This document shows positions 1 to 5,375 of a DNA stretch of 5,375 bases, in pieces. Below the pieces are notes generated by a model. The model saw nothing but the letters and a program-made list of their open reading frames with translations, was not told the DNA's origin and made no database searches. Both the position numbers and the translations under genes were made by a program. Origin of the DNA: Syntrophaceae bacterium (GTDB lineage Bacteria > Desulfobacterota > Syntrophorhabdia > Syntrophorhabdales > WCHB1-27). The stretch covers positions 3,729 through 9,103 of the forward strand of contig PLSJ01000112.1 of the NCBI GenBank assembly GCA_003165115.1, written 5' to 3'. The stretch's first letter is position 1; every line of letters begins with the position of its first letter.

Positions 1-485
1 GACGCTAGCCCCGATAATTGTCTTACCTGCTCGATTATGTCCCTGGTCGAGTGGTCCTTCGGGTCTCCGACGATGGCGACCTCCCCGCCGTAAGCGCGGA
101 CGACCTCTCTCTCCGGGACCGTCTCCACGGTGTAGTCCGTCCCCTTCGCATGGATATCGGGCTTCAGCTCGCGCAAAAGATGCTCGACCGTGGGCTCCGG
201 GAAGGCGACCACGTAATCGACGCACGCGAGGGCGGCCAGTATCTCGATGCGCTCTTCCAGAGGCGTGATCACGCTGCTCCTCTTGCCGAGGGAGATCAAA
301 GACTCGTCGTCGTTGACGCCGACGATGAGGATGTCCCCCAGGGCCCTGGCGCCTTGCAGGTAGCGCACGTGGCCCACGTGGAGGAGATCGAAGCACCCAT
401 TGCCGAAGACGATCTTCTTCCCTTTGAGCTTTTCCTGCCCGACAATGACTTTCAGCTTGTCGAGGTCACGAATCCATTGTCCCAT
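1..485 (-). CDS. rfaE2: D-glycero-beta-D-manno-heptose 1-phosphate adenylyltransferase RfaE2 (3' end runs off window)
   Basis: Cytoplasmic nucleotidyltransferase that transfers AMP from ATP to heptose 1-phosphate, giving ADP-D,D-heptose for the LPS inner core; it corresponds to the C-terminal half of fused HldE. I translated it by hand: 161 codons without a stop, ATG at 485. The cytidylyltransferase-fold signature [12 protein letters not shown] spans residues 28-39, with the HVGH nucleotide-binding motif at 36-39. GVNDD (56-60), CVDYVV (88-93), [10 protein letters not shown] (109-118) and the late HSTRDII segment (145-151) follow in the family order. The family is about 160 residues, so probably only a few residues and the stop are missing. 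The start overlaps the end of rfaE1 by 20 nt in another frame, and no other in-frame ATG, GTG or TTG lies near. Oddity: the RP pair usually seen after a KG-like turn is replaced (residues 66-74 read LGKRSSVIT). The function call is strong because rfaE1 lies directly upstream. Confidence 0.93.
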   Translation of the reverse strand, partial: MGQWIRDLDKLKVIVGQEKLKGKKIVFGNGCFDLLHVGHVRYLQGARALGDILIVGVNDDESLISLGKRSSVITPLEERIEILAALACVDYVVAFPEPTVEHLLRELKPDIHAKGTDYTVETVPEREVVRAYGGEVAIVGDPKDHSTRDIIEQVRQLSGLA

Positions 486-1458
486 ATTCCTCGATCGCCC
501 TCTTCAGCTCGTCCGCCGTCACCACGGCCGTGCCCGTCTTCATCACGACGACGCCGGCCGCGCAATTCGCTATCCGTGACGCCCCGTAGAAATCGGCGCC
601 CGAGGCCAGCGCCAGCGTAGCGACCGCGGCCACCGTGTCTCCCGCGCCCGTCACGTCGGCGATCTCGTCGCTCCCGTGGATCGGTATATGGTGCATGCGC
701 CCGCTCTTGAGGAAGAGGCTCATGCCCTTGTTCCCCCTCGTGATGAGGAGCGCTTCCACGTCCATAAAGCCGATGATGTGCCTGCCCACCTCTTCCACGT
801 CCGTCTCGCCGTCGAGGCCCGCGAGGCCGTAGGCCTCCGACTCGTTGGGCGTGATCATGGTAAGCCCTTTGAGCTCCCGCAAATGATACCTCGAATCTCC
901 GACGACGATCTTCCCGCGGGCCGCGTCCGCCGCGTTGGCCCGCATCTCCCTGTCGATAAGCCCGTACTCGTAATCGGAGAGTATGACGGCGTCCATACGG
1001 GGGACAATCGCCGCGAGCTTCCGCCGCAACTCCGCCCTCAATGCGGCGGGGAAGGGGGCGTCCATCTCCCGGTCGACCCTTATCACCTGCTGCTTCGATG
1101 TGTGGGTGTCTCCGGCGAGGATCCTCGTCTTCGTCACGGTCCTGCCGTCATACCTGACAAGCCCATCCAGGTCGATGTTCCCGTGGGCGGCGAAATGGGC
1201 GTACAGCTTGTCGCCCGCTTCGTCCCGCCCCAGGCAGCTCACGGGATGCACATGGGCGCCGAGGGCCAGCAGGTTGTTTATCGTATTGCCCGCGCTGCCC
1301 GGCGTGATGCTTTCATGCTCGTACCTGATCACCACCACCGGCGCTTCCCTCGACAGCTTATGCGGTTTTCCGTAGATATAGATGTCGGCTATCACATCGC
1401 CGACCACGCAGATGTGTTTATCTTTGAACCGGTCTATCAGTGCCGGCCGGATGTCCAC
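466..1458 (-). CDS. rfaE1: D-glycero-beta-D-manno-heptose-7-phosphate kinase RfaE1 (PfkB/ribokinase family)
   Basis: Cytoplasmic sugar kinase that phosphorylates D-glycero-D-manno-heptose 7-phosphate at O1 with ATP, giving the 1,7-bisphosphate; equivalent to the N-terminal half of HldE. It is 330 residues. VVGDVIAD (18-25) opens the ribokinase fold; [10 protein letters not shown] (34-43) is the heptose-kinase form of the substrate lid; [11 protein letters not shown] (53-63) is a variant of the PGGAANVANNL signature. TVTKTRI (107-113) and QQVIRVDRE (123-131) are typical of RfaE. SDYEYGLI (161-168) and TPNESEA (203-209) follow. The PfkB signature DVTGAGDT is at 268-275, with D274 the expected catalytic base. 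The GTG start at 1458 directly follows the TAG of the upstream heptosyltransferase and sits 6 nt behind an AGGAGGTG ribosome binding site. The reading frame ends with TGA inside the start of rfaE2. The position next to rfaE2 and two heptosyltransferases supports the heptose substrate over other PfkB sugars. Confidence 0.92.
   Translation of the reverse strand: MDIRPALIDRFKDKHICVVGDVIADIYIYGKPHKLSREAPVVVIRYEHESITPGSAGNTINNLLALGAHVHPVSCLGRDEAGDKLYAHFAAHGNIDLDGLVRYDGRTVTKTRILAGDTHTSKQQVIRVDREMDAPFPAALRAELRRKLAAIVPRMDAVILSDYEYGLIDREMRANAADAARGKIVVGDSRYHLRELKGLTMITPNESEAYGLAGLDGETDVEEVGRHIIGFMDVEALLITRGNKGMSLFLKSGRMHHIPIHGSDEIADVTGAGDTVAAVATLALASGADFYGASRIANCAAGVVVMKTGTAVVTADELKRAIEEYGTMDS
488..492 (-). 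promoter_or_regulatory. Ribosome binding site of rfaE2, short spacer
   Basis: On the minus strand GAGGA is followed by only two bases (AT) before the ATG at 485. It lies inside the 3' end of rfaE1. The spacing is shorter than the usual 5-9 nt, but this ATG is the only sensible start for the frame. Translation may rely partly on ribosomes finishing rfaE1. Confidence 0.5.
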
Positions 1459-2445
1459 CTATAACACCTCCTCGATCTTAGCCAGCACCTCTTCCGGGCT
1501 TATGTCCCTCACGCAGGCGTGGTCCCGGTCGCAGCGCTTCATGTTGCAGGGCCTGCACGGTATCTCCTTGCAGATGGCATGGGTGAAGCCGCCGGCATAC
1601 GTCGTGTAGCGTTCGTCCATGGGGCCGAGGACGACCACGGTCGGCACGTTGAGGGCCGCACTGACGTGGCGGGGGCCCGTGTCGTTGCTGACCACCACGG
1701 AGGCCCTGGCAAGGCAGACCTTCATCTCCCTCACGTCCATGTCCCTTACCTCGATCGCCTCCCTGCGCTTCGCGCCGTCAAGGATGCGTCTGGCGATCCC
1801 TTCCTCGCCCTTGCCGGGAAGCAGGTATACCCGGAGGGAGAACCTCTCCGCGAGCATGTCGGCGAGGCGCGAGAAATACGTGTCGGGCCACCTCTTCGAC
1901 GGGCCGTAGTGCGCGCCGGCGATGAAGACGGCGTAGCGGCCCGTTACATCCGTGAACCTTTCGTCGAACCGCCGCTCCTCGTCATCCGTCACCCGCAGGA
2001 AGGGTGTTTGCCCGGTCCTCGTTACGGAGAGCGCATCGGTGATCCTCAGGTAATGCTCTACCGTGGGCTCTGGTTTCGAGGGGCTTTCTTCTATGATCGA
2101 GTCGAGCATGAAGCCCCTGCTGTTCCGGCCGTAGCCTATCCTCGTCCGCACCGACCCGAGAGCGAAAAGCAGGGCCGACCGGAAGGAATGGGGCAGGAGA
2201 ATGCCCCTTTCGAAGCAGCCGCTCCTGATGGTGCTCACCAGGTCGAGGAAAGGTACCACGTCCCTGCCGTCGTAGAGGATGAAGCGGTCGAAGAGCTCCA
2301 GGCCGTTGTACAGGTGCATGGCGGAACGTTTTCCCACGCCCCACAACTCCCCGTCGAGGGACTGTCTCAGGGAATGGAGGAAAGGCGTCGCCATCACCAT
2401 GTCGCCGAGCCAGTTAGGCAGGTATATTATCGTCTTCCCAGTCAC
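1459..2445 (-). CDS. waaF: Lipopolysaccharide heptosyltransferase II, WaaF-like (GT9)
   Basis: GT-B glycosyltransferase expected to add the second L-glycero-D-manno-heptose of the LPS inner core from the ADP sugar, at the cytoplasmic face of the inner membrane. It is 328 residues. WaaF hallmarks in order: PNWLGDMVMATP (10-21) with the N-terminal Asp at 15; LLPHSFRSAL (83-92); RIGYG (102-106); GAHYGPSKRWP (177-187) with a donor-phosphate lysine; and SNDTGPRHVSAAL (253-265). A cysteine cluster, C297-x2-C300-x4-C305-x5-C311, closes the protein. The GTG start at 2445 is the first possible start after a TGA two codons upstream. It lies 32 nt inside the radical SAM gene, and its GAGGA touches the start codon. 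R259 replaces the Met/Leu usual in enterobacterial WaaF (NDSGLMH). The family is secure; acceptor position is inferred from motifs and from the WaaC-like paralogue two genes upstream. Transfer of a sugar other than heptose is the main alternative. Confidence 0.87.
   Translation of the reverse strand: MTGKTIIYLPNWLGDMVMATPFLHSLRQSLDGELWGVGKRSAMHLYNGLELFDRFILYDGRDVVPFLDLVSTIRSGCFERGILLPHSFRSALLFALGSVRTRIGYGRNSRGFMLDSIIEESPSKPEPTVEHYLRITDALSVTRTGQTPFLRVTDDEERRFDERFTDVTGRYAVFIAGAHYGPSKRWPDTYFSRLADMLAERFSLRVYLLPGKGEEGIARRILDGAKRREAIEVRDMDVREMKVCLARASVVVSNDTGPRHVSAALNVPTVVVLGPMDERYTTYAGGFTHAICKEIPCRPCNMKRCDRDHACVRDISPEEVLAKIEEVL
1465..1472 (-). promoter_or_regulatory. Strong ribosome binding site of rfaE1
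   Basis: AGGAGGTG on the minus strand is a near-perfect match to the 16S rRNA anti-Shine-Dalgarno sequence. It lies in the last codons of the upstream gene, with a 6-nt gap to the GTG at 1458. It fixes the GTG start and is the strongest ribosome binding site I see in the window. Confidence 0.8.
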
Positions 2446-3907
2446 TCCTCACACCCATAAAACGGTTGTACCTCACCTCGTAATGCTGCTGCCCGCGTTG
2501 TCGCACCCGCTCGTCGGCCCGTTCGATCTCGGAGGCGACAGACGCCTTTCCCGTCTCCCATGCCCCCGGACCCATCGCCTCTACGCGTGAGACGATCCCG
2601 GCGTATTCGGGAACGTCCGCATACCCGTTGACAAAGGCGCAGAAGCAGTCTTTCGCCTTCTGCACGTAGAGGTTGACGTCCGCGCCGAGGTCCATGCAGG
2701 TTTCGTCGGTGAAATTGTCGAGGTCCGCCATCCGCGCGAAATCGATGGCGCCCGCGCTTTGCGCGATCTCGAAAGCCCTTGTGCCCACGAAGGGGAAGAA
2801 GAGCGTCCACCGGAAGCGCCCCGGCTGTATCTTCGCCAGGAGCCGCAGCGTATCCTGCACGTCTTCTTTCTTCTCACCCGGTAAACCTATCATAACAAAG
2901 GCCGAGGTGTGAAGACCAAATTTATGGGCCGCACGGAAGGCCGCCTCGATATCGCCGTTGGTCATGTACCGGGAGAGCACGCTCCGGCGCATCCTCTCGC
3001 TCCCGCTCTCGACGCCGAATTTCACTATCCTGCACCCGGCCTCCTTCAGATAGGAGGCCGCCTCCTCGTCGAACATCCTCACGTGGGCGTTGCAGACAAA
3101 GCCGATCCGCGTCACGCTCCGGTATTTTTCAGAGAATTCCCGGAGCCAGTCCTTGTCGAAGGTGAAGAGGTCGTCATCGAAGATGAACATGCCAATCCCG
3201 TGGTAGCGGGAGAGCAGGGATTGGATCTCGCCGATGACCTGGTCGACCGTATGGCGTCTTATGTAGTCTTTGGGCAAATGCCCCGAGTCTTTGTAGAGCT
3301 TGATGATCCTGTGGTTGAGGCAATAGGTGCACCTGAAGGGACAGCCCCTCGATGAGAGCAGGCCGACCCATCCGCCCTTTGCGTCGATCATCCGCTGGAA
3401 GTCGAAGATCTCGTAGTCCTTGGGCGGGAGGCGCACCAGGTCGGTGTACGGCCTCAGAGGCTCAAGGACCGCACGATTGCCGTCCCTGTAGCCCATGTTC
3501 GGGACGTGCACGGGACTGCCGGCCCTGATCGATTCGAGGAACGCCTCTTCTCCCTCGCCCACGCAGATGGAGTCGAGAACGGGCTCTTTCAGGGTCCCGT
3601 AAGGGTCCATGGTGGGGTGGATGCCGCCGAAGACTATGGGCCGGCCGTAGTACGTCCGCAAGGAAGCCGCAATTTCGAGCGCGTACTTGTACTGGTTGGT
3701 CAGGACGGAAAAGCCGATCAGGTCTGGATCGATCCGCGTGACGTCCTGCTTGATGCGCATCAGGTCGAGGGGGTAGCCGAGGTCCGCGTTTATATTGAGC
3801 AGGAATGTCTCGATGCCCTCGGACTTCAGGAGGCCCGAGATATAGGATATGCCGTAGTTGAAGCCGATCTGGGCGTTCAGGTTCGGGTAGATGAAAAGGA
3901 CGCGCAT
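2414..3907 (-). CDS. B12-binding-type radical SAM protein of unknown substrate
   Basis: A 497-residue protein starting MRVLFIYPN. Residues 1-125 look like a cobalamin-binding-type Rossmann domain: YISGLLKSEG (22-31), DPDLIGFSVLT (60-70), FGGIHPTMDP (93-102) and VGEGEEAF (116-123). I see no DxHxxG cobalt-ligand motif, as in many members of the BchE-like group. The radical SAM core follows: SSRGCPFRCTYC (185-196) holds C189, C193 and C196, the 4Fe-4S ligands; FIFDDDLF (241-248), FGVESGSE (297-304) and IGLPGE (340-345) match later core strands. Residues from about 395 on are unassigned and contain C404, C421 and C423. The frame stays open back to 3982, but the ATG at 3907 is preferred because GGAGG lies 6 nt upstream and the homologous part begins there; an adjacent ATG at 3910 is the alternative. 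The gene sits between two heptosyltransferase genes and overlaps both. The family is certain. The reaction (methylation or another radical modification of core or lipid A) is only a guess. Confidence 0.88.
   Translation of the reverse strand: MRVLFIYPNLNAQIGFNYGISYISGLLKSEGIETFLLNINADLGYPLDLMRIKQDVTRIDPDLIGFSVLTNQYKYALEIAASLRTYYGRPIVFGGIHPTMDPYGTLKEPVLDSICVGEGEEAFLESIRAGSPVHVPNMGYRDGNRAVLEPLRPYTDLVRLPPKDYEIFDFQRMIDAKGGWVGLLSSRGCPFRCTYCLNHRIIKLYKDSGHLPKDYIRRHTVDQVIGEIQSLLSRYHGIGMFIFDDDLFTFDKDWLREFSEKYRSVTRIGFVCNAHVRMFDEEAASYLKEAGCRIVKFGVESGSERMRRSVLSRYMTNGDIEAAFRAAHKFGLHTSAFVMIGLPGEKKEDVQDTLRLLAKIQPGRFRWTLFFPFVGTRAFEIAQSAGAIDFARMADLDNFTDETCMDLGADVNLYVQKAKDCFCAFVNGYADVPEYAGIVSRVEAMGPGAWETGKASVASEIERADERVRQRGQQHYEVRYNRFMGVRSDWEDDNIPA
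2446..2450 (-). promoter_or_regulatory. GAGGA directly abutting the waaF GTG start
   Basis: On the minus strand GAGGA runs straight into the GTG at 2445 with no spacer. The in-frame codons upstream are TGA and GGA, so the start cannot move upstream; downstream, the first ATG (residue 16) already lies behind the conserved PNWLGD motif. Zero spacing is unusual for a working Shine-Dalgarno site, so initiation may be weak or depend on other sequence. Confidence 0.4.
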
Positions 3908-5025
3908 CATGCGCCTCCCGCGGCTGCCCAGGCAGCCAGTACCGCGCTCTCGACGTCGTTCACGCTTATCGAGCGGAGGCACTCCCGGCTCTCACACGCC
4001 TTGTCCCTGCACGGGCTGCACGGCAGCTCTTTCCGCACCATCGTATGGCCGCTGCCGTAAGGGCCGTTGACGAGATGGTCGGTGGGGCCGAATATGGCGA
4101 CGACGGGCACCCGCGCCATGGCGGCCAGGTGCATCACGCCCGTATCGCCCCCTATGTAGAGGCCGGTCCTTGCGAGCAGGGCAAGGAGCTGCGACACCGT
4201 CGTGGCGCAGGCGAGCACGGCGTGGCCGCCGCCCATCGCCGCGAGGCGGCGTGCCTCGCCCTCTTCTCCCGGTCCCCACAGGACCATCATGGTCGCGCCC
4301 GTGGCGTCGCCCACACGCCTGATAAGCTCGCCGTAGCGATTGAGGTCCCATCTCTTGAACTCGCTCCCCCTGCTGCAAAAAGGGTTGACGGCAAAGATCG
4401 GGGAGGCGGTCTTGCGGCCGGAAAGAAAGGCGTCGATGTAGGACGCGGCGGCCGGCGGTATTGTGAGGTCTATTTCGGGGAGGCGGCTGCCGCCCAGCCG
4501 GGAGGCAAGCAGCATGTTCCTCTCGGCCTTGTGCATGCGCCCGTTCGGTGGCGCTGTTTTCTCGTCATAGAGGAGCCAGCTCCCCTCTTTGGCCAGGCCC
4601 CTGTCAAAGCCGATCTTGCGCTCGCCGCGGCTGGTCCATGCGAGGAGTGCGCTTTTGATGATGCCATGGAAATCGACGACAATATCATAGGCGTCCCGGC
4701 GGAGGCCCGAGCGGAAGGCCGCGAGCGTGGTGAGGGCGGAGCCGAGGCGTCCGGACCGTAAGGACCCGGAGATCTTGCGCCGTGGGAACTCTATGACCCG
4801 GTCGACAAATGGCTGATGGGCGAGCAGTTCCGCGGGCGTGCCTTCGACGAGCCATGTGACGGTCGACGCGGGCATGGCCGCTTTTATCGCCTGTACGGCG
4901 GGCATGGTCAGGAGCACGTCCCCCAGTGAGCTCAGCCTTATCACCAGGATGCTGGCACTTCTGAGGGGGGAGGCTTCGTCGGCTCCGCCGATGGAGGGGG
5001 TGCTGAGCCCCAATCTATGGTGCAC
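3907..5025 (-). CDS. Glycosyltransferase family 9, WaaC-like heptosyltransferase I
   Basis: GT-B enzyme expected to move the first heptose from ADP-heptose to Kdo of lipid A at the inner membrane's cytoplasmic face. It is 372 residues. Motifs in order: ILVIRLSSLGDVLLTMPA (26-43), with D36 at the place of the WaaC general base; TWLVEG (57-62), close to the WaaC W-x-VE segment; YDIVVDFHGIIKSALLA (113-129), matching the WaaC KSA region; KIGFDRG (137-143); FKRW (223-226); GGDTGVMHLAA (292-302); and FGPTDHLVNGPYG (312-324). These resemble WaaC more than WaaF. C336-x2-C339-x4-C344-x4-C349 forms a C-terminal cysteine cluster that enterobacterial WaaC lacks. The GTG start overlaps the thioesterase by 11 nt, and AAGGA lies 5 nt upstream. 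This start leaves about 24 residues before the usual N-terminal strand, with no better codon inside. The GT9 family is certain. The heptose I assignment is likely, so no symbol is given. Confidence 0.85.
   Translation of the reverse strand: MHHRLGLSTPSIGGADEASPLRSASILVIRLSSLGDVLLTMPAVQAIKAAMPASTVTWLVEGTPAELLAHQPFVDRVIEFPRRKISGSLRSGRLGSALTTLAAFRSGLRRDAYDIVVDFHGIIKSALLAWTSRGERKIGFDRGLAKEGSWLLYDEKTAPPNGRMHKAERNMLLASRLGGSRLPEIDLTIPPAAASYIDAFLSGRKTASPIFAVNPFCSRGSEFKRWDLNRYGELIRRVGDATGATMMVLWGPGEEGEARRLAAMGGGHAVLACATTVSQLLALLARTGLYIGGDTGVMHLAAMARVPVVAIFGPTDHLVNGPYGSGHTMVRKELPCSPCRDKACESRECLRSISVNDVESAVLAAWAAAGGA
3914..3918 (-). promoter_or_regulatory. Ribosome binding site that decides the radical SAM start
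   Basis: GGAGG on the minus strand lies in the last codons of the WaaC-like gene. Its gap is 3 nt to the first ATG of the ATGATG pair (3910) and 6 nt to the second (3907). The second spacing is normal, which favours 3907 and gives a TGATG stop/start overlap of one base with the upstream gene. Confidence 0.65.
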
Positions 5026-5375
5026 CGTTGTCCTTGAAAATACGGACGAGAGGCTGAGGCAGTCTGGTCGGCTTTCTCTCGGCCGTCACGCAGATATGCC
5101 TCGTTTTCCCCCGGGCCACGGTTACCCCTTCTTTCAGGATCTCATAGGTGAAGGTGACGCCCCTCGACTGGACTTCGGAGACGCTCGTCCGGACCATAAG
5201 GAGGTCGTCGTAGACAGCGGGATTATAGTACTTTATCTCGACCCCGGAGACGACGAGGCGATAGCCCATCTCTTCGAATTTCCGGTAAGGAAAGCCTTTT
5301 TCCCGCATATACTCATTCCTCGCCACTTCGAGGTAGACAGGGTAGGTACCGTAATAGACGATGCCCATCATATCG
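5015..5375 (-). CDS. 4HBT/YbgC-family acyl-CoA thioesterase (5' end beyond window)
   Basis: Hot-dog-fold thioesterase expected to hydrolyse acyl-CoA in the cytoplasm. The visible part is 119 residues beginning DMMGIVYYGTY. The Asp at 5372-5374 matches the catalytic Asp of the D-x-x-G-x-VY-x-x-Y motif (D18 in E. coli YbgC), so the ATGs at 5371 and 5368 are internal. Roughly 10-17 N-terminal residues lie outside the window. Further family features are FEEMGYRLVV, the segment IKYYNPAVYDDLLMVRT, FTYEILKEG and the C-terminal KPTRLPQPL. The TAG stop at 5015 lies 11 nt inside the next gene. YbgC itself usually neighbours tol-pal genes; here it heads a heptose operon, so the natural substrate is open. 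A link to acyl supply for lipid A or phospholipid is inference only. Family assignment is firm. Confidence 0.88.
   Translation of the reverse strand, partial: DMMGIVYYGTYPVYLEVARNEYMREKGFPYRKFEEMGYRLVVSGVEIKYYNPAVYDDLLMVRTSVSEVQSRGVTFTYEILKEGVTVARGKTRHICVTAERKPTRLPQPLVRIFKDNGAP
5031..5035 (-). promoter_or_regulatory. Ribosome binding site supporting the GTG start of the WaaC-like gene
   Basis: AAGGA on the minus strand lies 5 nt ahead of the GTG at 5025, inside the last codons of the thioesterase gene. It is the only Shine-Dalgarno-like stretch near a possible start for this frame. It therefore favours the longer protein over an internal start such as TTG at residue 5. Confidence 0.5.

Noticed and set aside
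18..620. Open frame of 200 codons on the plus strand
   Set aside because: Antisense to rfaE2 and the end of rfaE1. Its end is a low-complexity Arg/Pro/Ser run, and the minus strand gives a clear adenylyltransferase.
691..703. 13-base word gtgcatgcgcccg, repeated at 4531-4543
   Set aside because: Both copies encode a Gly-Arg-Met-His stretch inside unrelated genes. The match does not extend further and there is no repeat structure, so coincidence is likely.
676..1464. Open frame of 262 codons on the plus strand
   Set aside because: Antisense to rfaE1, whose PfkB motifs are unmistakable; the plus-strand product shows no family signature.
1982..2344. Second minus-strand frame of 120 codons inside the waaF-like gene
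   Set aside because: An out-of-frame shadow rich in Arg and Pro with no start signal; the waaF frame has all conserved motifs.
1519..2460. Open frame of 313 codons on the plus strand
   Set aside because: It lies exactly opposite the waaF-like gene. It is rich in His, Arg, Pro and Val with no recognisable domain, the usual antisense shadow of a GC-rich gene.
3908..3982. 25-residue N-terminal extension of the radical SAM frame
   Set aside because: The extra residues are highly basic, lie fully within the WaaC-like gene and precede the family's usual start; a good ribosome binding site supports 3907 instead.
4045..4761. Open frame of 238 codons on the plus strand
   Set aside because: Antisense to the WaaC-like gene, with Ala/Gly/Arg-rich composition and no domain.
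1..5375. Possible terminators, promoters, RNA genes or CRISPR repeats between genes
   Set aside because: There is no intergenic DNA: every junction overlaps or abuts. I saw no strong hairpin with a T-run and no spaced direct repeats.

Overview
The window is a dense run of six genes, all read from the minus strand, with no intergenic DNA. In transcription order (right to left) they are: a 4HBT/YbgC-type acyl-CoA thioesterase cut by the right edge; a WaaC-like GT9 heptosyltransferase; a B12-binding-type radical SAM protein; a WaaF-like GT9 heptosyltransferase; the D-glycero-D-manno-heptose-7-phosphate kinase RfaE1; and the heptose-1-phosphate adenylyltransferase RfaE2, which is still open at the left edge. 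The RfaE2 frame was translated by hand.

The content points to a Gram-negative bacterium that makes a heptose-containing LPS inner core. The GC-rich sequence, the GTG starts, the separate rather than fused heptose kinase and adenylyltransferase, and the cysteine-rich tails on both GT9 enzymes suggest a deltaproteobacterial (Desulfobacterota-type) anaerobe. That assignment is inference from gene style, not from a marker gene.

The genes form one pathway segment. RfaE1 phosphorylates heptose 7-phosphate at O1 and RfaE2 adenylylates the product. An epimerase, not in this window, would give ADP-L-glycero-D-manno-heptose. The two GT9 enzymes would then add the first and second heptoses to Kdo-lipid A. 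Every junction overlaps or abuts: 11 nt, 1 nt (or 4 nt), 32 nt, 0 nt and 20 nt. This makes a single translationally coupled operon very likely, with its promoter upstream of the right edge. GmhA, GmhB, HldD, WaaA and transporters are not present here and may lie in the flanks.

The part least explained by textbook LPS synthesis is the radical SAM gene placed between the two heptosyltransferase genes. A core- or lipid-A-modifying role is possible but unproven. The other oddities are small: conserved-site substitutions in the adenylyltransferase and in the WaaF-like protein, a cysteine-bearing C-terminal region in the radical SAM protein, and two or three translation starts with atypical ribosome-binding-site spacing. 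No RNA genes, mobile elements, CRISPR arrays, terminators or large repeats were seen.
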